Source of the DNA: CAXRBC01 sp041158045 | Lineage (GTDB): Bacteria > Actinomycetota > Acidimicrobiia > Acidimicrobiales > Ilumatobacteraceae | Assembly: GCA_041158045.1 (NCBI GenBank) | Contig: JBEBCD010000010.1 | Span: 1 to 27,903, forward strand | Direction: 5' to 3' | DNA length: 27,903 nt | Part shown: positions 12,189 to 21,427 of the stretch, in pieces | Layout of the letters: every line of letters starts with the position of its first letter | Position numbering within the stretch: the stretch's first letter is position 1 | The notes under the pieces: model-generated | What the model was told of the DNA's origin: nothing | Database searches by the model: none | Seen by the model: the letters and a program-made list of their open reading frames with translations, nothing else | Made by a program: the position numbers and the translations under genes

Positions 12189-13339
12189 ACCCCCAGGCGG
12201 CGGGCGACGAGCTCGATCCGCTCGTCCGGCTGCACCACCGCGACCCGCACGTACCGGGCGACCTCCTCGCCCGCGCCGTAGAACTCCCCGGGGCCCACCA
12301 GCGCCCCGCCCTCCCGCGCGAGCCGCTCGGCGAAGGCCCAGCCCCCGCCCATCGACCCCGCGTCGAACCACAGGTAGAAGCCCCCGGCCGGCAGCCCGAT
12401 CGGCCCCGCCCCGACGCGCGCGACCCACCGCCCCAGCACCTCCGCGCACCGCTCGAGCCGCCGCCGGTACGTCGCCCGCTGCGCCTCCACGTGCGCCTGA
12501 TCCGCGAGCGCCGCCACCCCGGCCGCCTGCGCCGGCCCGGGCACCATCATCCCGGCGTGCTTGCGCACCTCCTTGAGGTACCCGACGAGCTCCGGGTCCC
12601 CCGCGTACCAGCCGACGCGCACGCCCGCGAGGTTGGACCGCTTCGACAGCGAGTGGAGCGCCACGACGCCCTCGAGCCCCCCGGCGAGCACCGTGCGGGG
12701 CGGGCCGTCCCACGTGTACTCCGCGTAGCACTCGTCGCTCAACACGGGCACCCCGTGGCGCCGGCCCCACGCCGCGGCGGCGGCGAGGTCGTCGAGGGCG
12801 CCCGTCGGGTTGCTCGGCGAGTTGACCCACAGGGCGAGCGCGCGCGCCGCGTCGGCCGCCGAGACCCGCTCGAGGGCGAGCCGCCCATCGGCCCCCACCG
12901 GCACCGCGACGCCGCGGCACCCCGCGAGCGTCGCCCCCATCTCGTAGGTCGGGTACGCGACCGCCGGGTACAACACCGTGTCGCGGTCGGGTCGCCGCAG
13001 CCGCAGCCACTGCGGCGTCGTCGCGACGAACTCCTTGCTCCCGATGCACGCCGCGATCGCCCCCATCGGCACGTCCACCCCGAGGCGCGTCCGCATCCAG
13101 TCGCGTGCCGCCGCCCGCAGCGCCTCCGACCCGATCGACGGCGGGTACCCCCGCTCCGTGCCCGAGCCCCCGAGCGCCGCCACCACGGCGGGCGCGGGCG
13201 GGTCGCACGGCGTGCCGATCGACAGGTCCACCGCGCCGCCCTCGTGCGCCGCGGCCACCTTGGCGAGCGCGTCCAGCCGCTCGTAGGGGTACGGCGGCGG
13301 GACGAATGCGGCCGGCGCGCCGGCTGACCCCCCGCTCAC
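12185..13339 (-). CDS. dapC: Succinyldiaminopimelate transaminase, DapC type
   Basis: This is a 384-residue fold-type I PLP aminotransferase. The internal aldimine Lys lies in ALHSLSKRSNLAGVRVGW; LWVNSPSNPTG and VLSDECYAEYTWDG are the other PLP-site segments. The order VDLSIGTPCDPPAP near the start, LKEVRKHAGMMVPGPAQAAGVAAL in the middle and GPGEFYGAGEEVARYVRVAVVQPDERI at the end is typical of actinobacterial DapC, which transfers an amino group to N-succinyl-2-amino-6-ketopimelate in lysine/DAP synthesis. The presence of dapF two genes upstream agrees. GTG 13339 overlaps the hflX stop in a GTGA. It is the last gene of the miaB-to-dapC run and converges on lexA. A different class I/II aminotransferase specificity remains possible. 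Confidence 0.85.
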   Translation of the reverse strand: MSGGSAGAPAAFVPPPYPYERLDALAKVAAAHEGGAVDLSIGTPCDPPAPAVVAALGGSGTERGYPPSIGSEALRAAARDWMRTRLGVDVPMGAIAACIGSKEFVATTPQWLRLRRPDRDTVLYPAVAYPTYEMGATLAGCRGVAVPVGADGRLALERVSAADAARALALWVNSPSNPTGALDDLAAAAAWGRRHGVPVLSDECYAEYTWDGPPRTVLAGGLEGVVALHSLSKRSNLAGVRVGWYAGDPELVGYLKEVRKHAGMMVPGPAQAAGVAALADQAHVEAQRATYRRRLERCAEVLGRWVARVGAGPIGLPAGGFYLWFDAGSMGGGWAFAERLAREGGALVGPGEFYGAGEEVARYVRVAVVQPDERIELVARRLGV

Positions 13340-14640
13340 GAGGCCCCCGCCACGACGTACTGCGCGAGGCGCCCCGCGCTCGCCTCGGCGAGCCGGGCCC
13401 GCACGCGCGTGCCGTGCTCCTCGTTGGCCGTCGAGACGACCTCGCCCTCCCGGTGGATCGCGGCGAGCACGTCCCCCCGCTCGTAGGGCACGAGCAGCTC
13501 CACCACGGTCGCGAGCGCGCGCATCCGATCGGCGACGGTGCGCAACAGCACGTCGATCCCCTCGCCCGTCGCGGCCGAGACGACCACCGACCCGTCGTGG
13601 TCGTGGGCGACGCGCTTCGCGCCGTCGGGGTCGAGGTCGGCCTTGTTCACCACGAGCAGCTCGGGCACGTCGTGCGCGCCGATCTCGCCGAGCACCTCGC
13701 GCACCGCGGCGATCTGCCCCTCGGGGTCGACGGCCGAGCCGTCCACGACGTGCACGAGCAGGTCGGCCCGGGCGGCCACCTCGAGCGTGCTCTTGAACGC
13801 CTCGACCAGCCCGTGCGGCAGGCGCCGCACGAAGCCGACCGTGTCCGAGAGCAGCACGGGCTCGCCCCCCGGCAGGGCGAGGCGGCGCGTCGTCGGGTCG
13901 AGCGTGGCGAAGAGGCGGTTCTCGACCAGCACCCCCGCCTGGGTCAGGCGGTTCATGAGCGAGGACTTGCCGGCGTTGGTGTAGCCGACGATCGCGACGG
14001 AGGCCAGCCCGCTGCGCTCGCGGCCCTTGCGCTGCTGGGCGCGCGTGCGGGCGAGCTCCTCGAGCTCGCGGCGCAGCCGCGAGATGCGCTCGCCGATGCG
14101 GCGGCGGTCGGTCTCGAGCTTGGTCTCGCCGGGGCCCCGGGTGCCGATGCCGCCGCCCTGCTGGCTGAGCCCGGCCCGCGCGCCGCGACGCACGCGGGGC
14201 AGCCGGTAGTTGAGCAGCGCGAGCTCCACCTGCGCCTTGCCCTCGAGCGTGTGGGCGTTCTGCGCGAAGATGTCGAGGATCACCGCGGTGCGGTCGAGCG
14301 CCGTGCGGCCGAGCAGCTTCTCCAGGTGGTACTGCTGCGCGGGCGACAGCTCGGCGTCGAAGACGACGGTGTCCGCGTCCACCGCGAGGCAGGTCTGGCG
14401 CAGCTCCTCGGCCTTGCCCTTGCCGATGTAGTAGGTCGTGTCGGGTCGGTCGCGCCGCTGCACGATGCGTGCGGCCTCGTCGGCGCCCGCCGTGTCGACC
14501 AGCTGGGCGAGCTCGTCGAGCGACTCGTCCACCTCGGCGGAGGTGCGGCCCTCGAGCACGACGCCGACGAGCACGATCCGCTCGCGCACGCCGCGCGAGA
14601 TGAGGGTGGAGCCGAGGGCCTCCTGATAGGGGGTGCTCAC
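13336..14640 (-). CDS. hflX: GTPase HflX, ribosome-associated
   Basis: This 434-residue protein has the HflX N-terminal domain (VLVGVVLEGRTSAEVDESLDELAQLVDTAGA, DTTYYIGKGKAEELR, VVFDAELSPAQQYHLEKLLG, VILDIFAQNAHTLEGKAQVELALLNYRLPR), then the glycine-rich GLSQQGGGIGTRGPGETKLE linker and a coiled segment. The G domain has P-loop VGYTNAGKSSL, DTVGF (G3) and VVNKADL (G4). HflX binds the large ribosomal subunit and splits stalled or heat-damaged ribosomes. GTG 14640 overlaps the dapF stop in GTGA. The gene order dapF-hflX matches mycobacteria. Confidence 0.95.
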   Translation of the reverse strand: MSTPYQEALGSTLISRGVRERIVLVGVVLEGRTSAEVDESLDELAQLVDTAGADEAARIVQRRDRPDTTYYIGKGKAEELRQTCLAVDADTVVFDAELSPAQQYHLEKLLGRTALDRTAVILDIFAQNAHTLEGKAQVELALLNYRLPRVRRGARAGLSQQGGGIGTRGPGETKLETDRRRIGERISRLRRELEELARTRAQQRKGRERSGLASVAIVGYTNAGKSSLMNRLTQAGVLVENRLFATLDPTTRRLALPGGEPVLLSDTVGFVRRLPHGLVEAFKSTLEVAARADLLVHVVDGSAVDPEGQIAAVREVLGEIGAHDVPELLVVNKADLDPDGAKRVAHDHDGSVVVSAATGEGIDVLLRTVADRMRALATVVELLVPYERGDVLAAIHREGEVVSTANEEHGTRVRARLAEASAGRLAQYVVAGAS

Positions 14641-15524
14641 GACGCCCCGAGCGTCACGTGGTGCCGGGAGTCGAAGCGCGCGGGCCCCTCGAGCGTCACG
14701 GGCCCGCCCGACCCCGCGCCGGCGCCGCCGCCGGACCCGGTGGCAAACCGCACGACCGCGTCCCCGCCCGGCTGGTGCACCGTCACGGCCCGCGCCGACG
14801 ACGGCACCATGCCCCACTCCCGCGCCGCCCACGCGCTCGCCACGGCCCCCGTCCCGCAGGCGCGGGTCAGCCCGGCGCCCCGCTCGTGGACGCGCATCGT
14901 GACGGCGTCGGGCTCGGGACCGGGCTCGACGATCTCGAGGTTGACGTGCGGGACCTTGGCGCCGATCGCGGCGAGGTCGACGACGCGCACGTCCTCGACG
15001 CCGACGACGGCGTGCGGGTTGCCCACGGAGAGGTGCGCGACGGGCCGCATCGGGTCGGCGCCCACGGCGTCCCAGCCGACCGGCGCGTCGATGCGCTCGA
15101 CGCGCCCCATGTCGACGCGCGCCACGACCTCGTCGCGGTCGTGCGGGGCGCGCTCCACGTCGACGCGGCGCGGGCCGGCCGTGGTGTGCACGGTGTACGA
15201 CACGGCGCCCTCGTGGCCCTCGGCCTCGTAGTGGGCCTGGGCGAGGCAACGGATGCCGTTGCCGCTCATCTCGGCGGCGCTGCCGTCGGCGTTGTACAGC
15301 CGCATCGCGACCTCGTACTCGCCGCGGCGCTCCATGAGCAGCAGGCCGTCGGCGCCGATGCCGGTCGCGCGGTCGCAGAGCCGCCGTGCCTCGGTCGGCC
15401 AGTCGATCGCCGCGTCCGCGGCGCGCCGCCGACCCCCCTCGCCCGCGCCCGGGGCCGTCTGGCCGACGTCGAGGACGAGGAAGTCGTTGCCCCAGCCGTC
15501 GTGCTTGGTGACGACGACGACCAC
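14637..15524 (-). CDS. dapF: Diaminopimelate epimerase
   Basis: The 295-residue enzyme interconverts LL- and meso-diaminopimelate by a two-base mechanism. Both catalytic Cys are present: one in AEMSGNGIRCLAQ and one in LTRACGTGAVASAW. TKHDGWGNDFLVLD is the usual N-terminus, and VGNPHAVVGVED and the preceding ATGIGADGLLLM are further hallmarks. A roughly 15-residue Gly/Arg/Ala-rich insertion follows residue 20 (APGAGEGGRRRAADA) and looks like a surface loop. The start is GTG 15524, 7 bases after the miaA stop. The product supplies peptidoglycan and lysine synthesis together with dapC. Confidence 0.95.
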   Translation of the reverse strand: MVVVVTKHDGWGNDFLVLDVGQTAPGAGEGGRRRAADAAIDWPTEARRLCDRATGIGADGLLLMERRGEYEVAMRLYNADGSAAEMSGNGIRCLAQAHYEAEGHEGAVSYTVHTTAGPRRVDVERAPHDRDEVVARVDMGRVERIDAPVGWDAVGADPMRPVAHLSVGNPHAVVGVEDVRVVDLAAIGAKVPHVNLEIVEPGPEPDAVTMRVHERGAGLTRACGTGAVASAWAAREWGMVPSSARAVTVHQPGGDAVVRFATGSGGGAGAGSGGPVTLEGPARFDSRHHVTLGAS

Positions 15525-15531
15525 GGCGACC

Positions 15532-16503
15532 TCAGGTTAGGGACGCCGCGAGGACGGGGCCCACCTCCGCGACGGGGTCGCGCTCCACGCGCACCCACCG
15601 CACCCGCGGGTCGCGGCGAAACCACCGCTCCTGGCGCACCGCGAACTGCCGCGTGTGCAGCACGATCTCGCCCACCACCGACTCGGGCAGCGCGTCCCCC
15701 GCCCGCTCGGCGCCGGGGCTCGTCGCGCCGCCCATGCCCCGCCACCAGTCGAGGATCTCGCGGTACCCGAGCGCCTGGCGGGCCTCGCGCGAGAGCGCCC
15801 CGCGCGCCGCGAGGGCCCGCACCTCCGCGACGAGCCCGGCGGCGAGCATCGCCCGCACCCGCGCCTCGATGCGCGCCGCGAGCGCCTCGCGCGGCCACAG
15901 GATCCCGATCTGCACCACTCCGTGGTCCGGGTACGCGGCCGTCCCGGGGCCGAAGCTGCTGAAGGCCCGCCCGCTCCCGATGCACACCTCGAGTGCGCGC
16001 TCGATGCGGCGACGGTTGGACGGGTCGACCTTGGCCGCCGTCGGCGGGTCGAGCTCGGCGAGCCGCGCGAGGAGCACGGCCGGGTCGGGCTCGGCCTCGA
16101 GCGCGGCGCGCACCTCGGGCCACTCGCCCGGCAGCTCGAGGTCGTCGATCACCGCCGTGAGGTACAGCCCCGTCCCCGCGACGATCAATGCGCGCGCCCC
16201 GCGCGCGTCGACCCCCGCCATCGCCTCCCGCGCCGCGGCCTGGTAGTCCGCCACGGTGCCGCGCTCCCCGGGCTCGGCGAGGTCGAGACAGTGGTGCGGC
16301 ACGGCGGCGCGGTCGGCGGCGGAGGGCTTGGCCGTGCCGACGTCCATGCCGCGGTAGACCTGCATCGCGTCGCACGCGACGATCTCGACGGCGGTGCGGC
16401 CGGCGGCCTCGTTGGCCGCGCGGGCGACGGCCATCGCGACGTCCGACTTGCCGCTCGCGGTCGGCCCGAGGAGCACGACGGGCGGCCGCGCGCCGCCGCT
16501 CAC
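15532..16503 (-). CDS. miaA: tRNA dimethylallyltransferase MiaA
   Basis: The 323-residue enzyme adds a dimethylallyl group to N6 of A37 in tRNAs that read codons starting with U. It shows the P-loop LLGPTASGKSDVA (residues 11-23), VACDAMQVYRGMDVGTAKPS with the conserved DxxQVYxxxDIGTAKP motif, VAGTGLYLTAVIDDL, DPSNRRRIERALEV, and LGYREILDWW ... HTRQFAVRQERWFRRD near the C-terminus. GTG 16503 follows the miaB stop by 36 bases. That gap holds copies of a 20-bp repeat which create additional, out-of-frame GTGAGCGG strings. The product is the substrate of MiaB, encoded just upstream. Confidence 0.96.
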   Translation of the reverse strand: MSGGARPPVVLLGPTASGKSDVAMAVARAANEAAGRTAVEIVACDAMQVYRGMDVGTAKPSAADRAAVPHHCLDLAEPGERGTVADYQAAAREAMAGVDARGARALIVAGTGLYLTAVIDDLELPGEWPEVRAALEAEPDPAVLLARLAELDPPTAAKVDPSNRRRIERALEVCIGSGRAFSSFGPGTAAYPDHGVVQIGILWPREALAARIEARVRAMLAAGLVAEVRALAARGALSREARQALGYREILDWWRGMGGATSPGAERAGDALPESVVGEIVLHTRQFAVRQERWFRRDPRVRWVRVERDPVAEVGPVLAASLT

Positions 16504-16555
16504 GACCGGTCCAGCCCGCTCACGCCCGATCCCGCCCGCTCACGCCACGGCGAGG
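16496..16555. repeat. 20-bp imperfect tandem repeat at the miaB-miaA junction
   Basis: GCTCACG-containing units recur exactly 20 bases apart (GCTCAC at 16498, 16518 and 16538). On the minus strand each gives CGTGAGCGG. The first contains the miaB stop and the last the miaA GTG start; the middle copy offers a GTG in the wrong frame. Confidence 0.6.
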
Positions 16556-18018
16556 GGGATGCGCACCCGGTGGCGTGGGGCGTCGCCGACCTCGACGAGG
16601 CGCCCCGCGAGGTGGAAGCGCGCGGCGTCGACGATCTCGACGCGGGCGTAGGTGCCGACGGGCAGCGCACCCGCGGCGACCCCATCGACCGAGAAGTGCA
16701 CGAGCTTGTGCTGGCGCGTGCGGCCCGTGAGGCGCGCCGGATCCTTCTTGCTGCGGCCCTCGACGACGACCTCCTCGATGCGTCCGATGCGGTCGCGGTG
16801 CCGGGCGAGCGCGGTGCGGTCGAGCACGACCTTTAGCCGGTCGTAGCGGTCGCGCACGACCGCCGGATCGACGAAGCGATCGGTCATCTCCGCCGCCGCC
16901 GTGCCCGGCCGCGGCGAGAAGACGAACGAGTACGCGGCGTCGAACGCGGCCTCCGCGCACACCTCGAGCGTCGCGGCGAAGTCCGCCTCGGTCTCCCCGG
17001 GGAACCCGACGATCACGTCGGTCGTCACCGCGAGGTCCGCGATCCGTGCCCGGGCCTCGGCGAGGCGGGCGAGGTATCGGGCGGCGGTGTAGCCGCGGTG
17101 CATCGCGGCCAGGATGGCGTCCGAGCCGCTCTGGAGCGGGTAGTGGAGGTGCTCGCACACGGCCGGGGTCTCGGCCATCGCGTCGAACACGTCGGGACGC
17201 ATGTCCTTCGGGTGCGGGCTCACGTAGCGCACGCGACGGATCCCTGGCACGGCCCCGACCGCGCGCAGCAGCTCGGCGAAGCGCGGGCCGAGCCCGCCCC
17301 CCACGCCGCTCCCCGCCGCGCCCTCCGCGCCGCCGCCCGCCTCGCGGCGCGCCGCCAGGGCGAGGTCCCGCCCGTAGCTGTTGACGTTCTGGCCGAGCAG
17401 CGACACCTGCGTCACGCCGTCGGCGGCGAGGCGACGGACCTCGTCGACGATCTCGTCGAACGGCCGGGAGATCTCCCGGCCGCGCACGGCGGGCACGATG
17501 CAGTACGCGCAGGTGTTGTCGCAGCCGATCTGGATCGTGACCCACGCGTCGTAGCCGACCTCGCGGCGCACGGGCAGCGCGCTCGGGAACCGCAGGTGGT
17601 CGTCCTCGACGGCCTCCTCGAGGATCTCGACGACCGGCCCGGCGGCGACCGCCTCGTCGAGGAGCTCGGCGGCGCGGTGCACGTTGTGCGTCCCCATCAC
17701 GACGTCGACGTGCGGGGCGCGCCGCCGCACGGCGTCGCGGTCCTTCTGTGCGAGGCACCCCGCGACGACGATCCGGCGGCCGGGCCGCTCGCCCTTCCAC
17801 CGCGCGAGCGTCCCGAGGGTGCCGTAGAGCTTGTCGTCGGCGTGCTCGCGGATGCAGCAGGTGTTGAGCACGACGACGTCGGCGTCCGACTCGTCGTCGA
17901 CCGCGTGCATCCCGTCGGCCTCGAGCAGGCCGGAGATCCGTTCGGAGTCGTGCTCGTTCATCTGGCACCCGAAGGTGCGCACGACGTAGCGCCGTCCGTC
18001 GTCGCGCCGCTCGCTCAC
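16540..18018 (-). CDS. miaB: tRNA-2-methylthio-N6-dimethylallyladenosine synthase MiaB
   Basis: The 492-residue radical-SAM methylthiotransferase adds the methylthio group to C2 of isopentenyl-A37. The N-terminal UPF0004 domain supplies three cluster Cys (TFGCQMNEHDS, LNTCCIREHAD, VAGCLAQKD). The radical-SAM motif CxxxCxxC is in IGCDNTCAYCIVPAVRG, and further segments are VSLLGQNVNSYG, YVSPHPKDM, LHYPLQSGSDAILAAMHRGYT and VGFPGETEADF. A C-terminal TRAM domain ends the protein (VEGRSKKDPARLTGRTRQHKLVHF). A Gly/Ala-rich insertion near residues 225-240 (EAGGGAEGAAGSGVGGG) is longer than usual. GTG 18018 sits 6 bases after a TAGCCT -10, so the gene probably has its own leaderless promoter downstream of recA. 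recX, which separates recA from this region in many actinobacteria, is absent. Confidence 0.96.
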   Translation of the reverse strand: MSERRDDGRRYVVRTFGCQMNEHDSERISGLLEADGMHAVDDESDADVVVLNTCCIREHADDKLYGTLGTLARWKGERPGRRIVVAGCLAQKDRDAVRRRAPHVDVVMGTHNVHRAAELLDEAVAAGPVVEILEEAVEDDHLRFPSALPVRREVGYDAWVTIQIGCDNTCAYCIVPAVRGREISRPFDEIVDEVRRLAADGVTQVSLLGQNVNSYGRDLALAARREAGGGAEGAAGSGVGGGLGPRFAELLRAVGAVPGIRRVRYVSPHPKDMRPDVFDAMAETPAVCEHLHYPLQSGSDAILAAMHRGYTAARYLARLAEARARIADLAVTTDVIVGFPGETEADFAATLEVCAEAAFDAAYSFVFSPRPGTAAAEMTDRFVDPAVVRDRYDRLKVVLDRTALARHRDRIGRIEEVVVEGRSKKDPARLTGRTRQHKLVHFSVDGVAAGALPVGTYARVEIVDAARFHLAGRLVEVGDAPRHRVRIPLAVA

Positions 18019-18024
18019 GCGCTC

Positions 18025-18030
18025 AGGCTA
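18025..18030 (-). promoter_or_regulatory. -10 element TAGCCT of miaB, leaderless
   Basis: Minus-strand CGTAGCCTGAGCGCGTG places TAGCCT six bases before the miaB GTG. It differs by one base from the string before the glycan operon. No clear -35 is visible; the recA hairpin occupies that region. Confidence 0.55.
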
Positions 18031-18038
18031 CGAATGGT

Positions 18039-18071
18039 CCCGTGCGCCGCCCACGAGGGGCGACGCACGGG
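18039..18071 (-). terminator. Strong hairpin between recA and miaB
   Basis: CCCGTGCG pairs with CGCACGGG, and inside it CGCCC pairs with GGGCG around a five-base loop, with one mismatch: 13 pairs in all. It starts 5 bases after the recA stop codon. No T-run follows, but the stem is strong enough to act as a terminator or to limit read-through into miaB. Confidence 0.6.
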
Positions 18072-18076
18072 CGATC

Positions 18077-19240
<1,164 letters not shown>

Positions 19241-19335
19241 TGGGGCTGCCTGTCCTTTCGTGTCGGGGGTTCGATCCGTGCTGTTCGGGGCATTTCGTGG
19301 GACCGCGCAACGTACGGCACCGGTATGACACGGTG

Positions 19336-19364
19336 ACCCTACCGACGAACACCTGTTCGGTCAA
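19336..19364 (-). promoter_or_regulatory. recA promoter
   Basis: On the minus strand TTGACC (19364-19359), a 17-base spacer and TAGGGT (19341-19336) form the promoter. Transcription would start near 19329, giving a leader of about 90 bases. Confidence 0.7.
19346..19359. promoter_or_regulatory. LexA box of recA
   Basis: CGAACACCTGTTCG has both half-sites intact and lies almost wholly in the recA promoter spacer, so LexA and RNA polymerase cannot both bind. Confidence 0.92.
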
Positions 19365-19404
19365 GCACCCCCGACCACTCGATTTCCCAATACCCGCTTG
19401 GGTT

Positions 19405-19854
19405 CTAGGCCTCGCCCAGCACCGCCCGGGCCTCCGGCGCGCCGAAGTCGCCCGGCACCGGCGGGCGCATCCAGAGGTCGACGGCCTGCCAGGTCGTGTA
19501 CGACACCGGGTAGCCGAGGATCCCGACGAGGAGCGTCACGCCGACGGTGCTCCCGAGCACGGGCACGAGCGCGACCTCGGGGTACGTGAGCACGATCCCG
19601 ACGGCCATCGTCGCGAGCAGCGACGCCCCGGTGAGGATGAAGGCGACGGCGAGCGCCCCGAGCATGAAGCCCTCGAGCTCGCGCCCCCACCGCAGGCCGC
19701 AGCCGGCGCACCGCTCGCGCCGCACGAACCAGCGGCGGAAGAACGCGCGCCGGTCGCCGCAGTGCGGACACCGGCGCACGACGCCGCGCCCGAGCATCCG
19801 CCAGAGGTTGCCGCGCACGACCGCCGCGCCCGACACCGTCCGGTCGTCCGCCAC
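19405..19854 (-). CDS. DUF983 family membrane protein
   Basis: The 149-residue protein matches DUF983. It has an N-terminal zinc-ribbon-like pair, RCPHCGDRRAF and RCAGCGLRWGRELEGF (the second followed by the family's EGF/EGx motif), then two transmembrane helices (MLGALAVAFILTGASLLATMAVGIVL and VALVPVLGSTVGVTLLVGILGY) and a short tail with the YxxWxAxDLxxRPP-like YTTWQAVDLWMRPP. Its function is unknown. GTG 19854 is one base after the stop of the aminotransferase (TGA-C-GTG), so the two are translationally coupled. A short CCCAA/TTGGG hairpin (19386-19402) follows the stop and may be a weak terminator. Confidence 0.8.
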   Translation of the reverse strand: MADDRTVSGAAVVRGNLWRMLGRGVVRRCPHCGDRRAFFRRWFVRRERCAGCGLRWGRELEGFMLGALAVAFILTGASLLATMAVGIVLTYPEVALVPVLGSTVGVTLLVGILGYPVSYTTWQAVDLWMRPPVPGDFGAPEARAVLGEA

Positions 19855-19855
19855 G

Positions 19856-21229
19856 TCAGGCGAGCAGTTCGTCGACGAACTCCTCGAAGACGTTGGCGTA
19901 GTGCATCGCCGCCTCGTCGGTGTGCCGCACCGAGATGAGCCACTGCTCGTCGAGCCCGGTGGGCAGCAGCGCGCCGCGGTTGATCCCGTGGATCCACTGC
20001 GCGAACGCGAGGTCGAGGTCCGTCGCCTTGTAGTCGCGGTAGTTGCGGATCGGCTCGACCGACCACGTGACGCACCCCTTGGCGCCGAACTCGACGACGT
20101 TGGCCGGCAGCCCGCGGGCATCGATCGTCGCGCGGCACGCCTCGACGAGCCGGTGGTTGCGCGCGATCGTCTCCTGCGTCACCGCCGGGGTGCAGACCTC
20201 GGCGAGCACGGCGGTGGCGGCGGCCATGCACAGCGGGTTGCCGTTGTAGGTCCCGAGGTGCACGACGCGCCGCTCGGTGATCTCGTCCATGTACTCCTTC
20301 TTGCCGCCGAAGGCGCCGAGCGGCAGCCCGCCGCCGATGGACTTGGCGAGGGCGACGAGGTCGGGCACGACGCCGAGGGTCCCCGTCGCGCCGCCCCAGC
20401 CCGCGGTGATGCCGGTCTTCACCTCGTCGAAGACGAGCAGGGTCCCGTATCGGGTGCAGATCTCGCGGACCGCCTCGAGGTAGCCGGGCAGGGGCAGGCA
20501 GATGCCGATGTTCTGCATGACGGGCTCGACGATGAACGCCGCGACGTCGCGGCCCTTCAGGGCGCGCTCGAGGGCCTCCGGGTCGTTGTACGGCACGACG
20601 CCGGTGTCGGCGACGACGCCCCGGGTGACGCCCGCGGAGGAGGCGACCGCGACGGGCGCGTGGGCGGGGCCGGCGACGTCGAGCGACGGCTTCATCGAGA
20701 CCATCACCTCGTCGTGATGGCCGTGGTAGCCGCCCTCGACCTTCACGATCTTGTCGCGCTTCGTCGCGGCGCGGGCGACGCGCAGGGCGTCCATCGTCGC
20801 CTCGGTGCCCGAGTTGGTGAAGCGCCAGAGGGGGAAGCCGTAGCGCGCGCCGAGCAGCTCGGCGACCTCGGCGTTGGCCGGGCACGGCGTCACGAAGAGC
20901 GTCCCGTGGTCCAGCTGGCCCTCGACGGCGCGCCGCACGGCCGGGTGCAGGTGGCCGGCGAAGAGCGCGCCGAAGCCCATGTTGTAGTCGACGTAGCGGT
21001 TGCCGTCGACGTCGCGCGACCAGTACTCCTCGGCGTGCTCGATGACGATCGGGTACGGGTCGTAGTCCTGGAAGCTCGAGGGCACCCCGAGCGGCAGGGC
21101 GCGGCGGGCACGCGCATTGGCGACCTGCGAGGCCGCGGTCCGGTCCGAGTAGGTCGCCAGCTCGCGCCGGCTGATCTCCTTCGCCCGTTCTCCCAGTGAC
21201 TGCAACAGCGTCGGTTCCGCCGCTGGCAT
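19856..21229 (-). CDS. Aminotransferase class III, glutamate-1-semialdehyde aminomutase-like
   Basis: The 457-residue PLP enzyme belongs to the class III family and its HemL-like subgroup. Evidence: GHLHPAVRRAV near residue 100, FTNSGTEATMDALRVARAAT, VKVEGGYHGHHDEVMVS, VAAFIVEPVMQNIGICLP, LVFDEVKTGITAG (PLP Asp), and ALAKSIGGGLPLGAFGGKKEYMD with the PLP-binding Lys. It differs from standard HemL in FDEVKTGI instead of FDEVMTGF and in a longer N-terminus, and no other tetrapyrrole gene is nearby, so a role in heme synthesis is uncertain; a beta-amino acid or glutamate-semialdehyde-like substrate is also possible. ATG 21229 is chosen over an upstream TTG (21244). A TAGACT -10 lies 34 bases before the ATG. 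Confidence 0.85.
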   Translation of the reverse strand: MPAAEPTLLQSLGERAKEISRRELATYSDRTAASQVANARARRALPLGVPSSFQDYDPYPIVIEHAEEYWSRDVDGNRYVDYNMGFGALFAGHLHPAVRRAVEGQLDHGTLFVTPCPANAEVAELLGARYGFPLWRFTNSGTEATMDALRVARAATKRDKIVKVEGGYHGHHDEVMVSMKPSLDVAGPAHAPVAVASSAGVTRGVVADTGVVPYNDPEALERALKGRDVAAFIVEPVMQNIGICLPLPGYLEAVREICTRYGTLLVFDEVKTGITAGWGGATGTLGVVPDLVALAKSIGGGLPLGAFGGKKEYMDEITERRVVHLGTYNGNPLCMAAATAVLAEVCTPAVTQETIARNHRLVEACRATIDARGLPANVVEFGAKGCVTWSVEPIRNYRDYKATDLDLAFAQWIHGINRGALLPTGLDEQWLISVRHTDEAAMHYANVFEEFVDELLA

Positions 21230-21262
21230 GGTTATCAGCCCCAAACGAAAGTGGTTGTCCCC

Positions 21263-21268
21263 AGTCTA
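21263..21268 (-). promoter_or_regulatory. -10 element TAGACT of the GSAM-like gene
   Basis: Minus-strand CGTAGACT resembles the other -10 elements of this window. It would give a leader of about 27 bases. A clear -35 was not found. Confidence 0.4.
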
Positions 21269-21300
21269 CGGCCGTGACGGCGCGCCGCCCGTCCCGAGGA

Positions 21301-21316
21301 ACGGGGTATTCCCCGT
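21301..21316. other. Hairpin upstream of tRNA-His
   Basis: ACGGGG and CCCCGT flank TATT, a perfect six-pair stem with a four-base loop, 22 bases before the tRNA. It could be an operator or lie in the tRNA precursor; no T-run marks it as a terminator. Confidence 0.35.
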
Positions 21317-21337
21317 GGCAGACTTGGGTTTGCGCGT

Positions 21338-21415
21338 GGTGGGCGTAGCTCAGCTGGTTAGAGCGCCAGGTTGTGGCCCTGGAGGTCGGGGGTTCAAGTC
21401 CCCTCGCTCACCCCA
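21338..21415 (+). tRNA. tRNA-His (GTG anticodon)
   Basis: A full cloverleaf is present. The acceptor GTGGGCG (21339-21345) pairs with CGCTCAC, the D arm is GCTCAGCTGGTTAGAGC, and the anticodon stem-loop CCAGG-TTGTGGC-CCTGG gives GTG. The T arm has TTCAAGT. Histidine identity is confirmed by the extra G at 21338 opposite the discriminator C73. CCA is encoded at 21413-21415. Confidence 0.96.
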
Positions 21416-21427
21416 CGCGCGCCTCCC

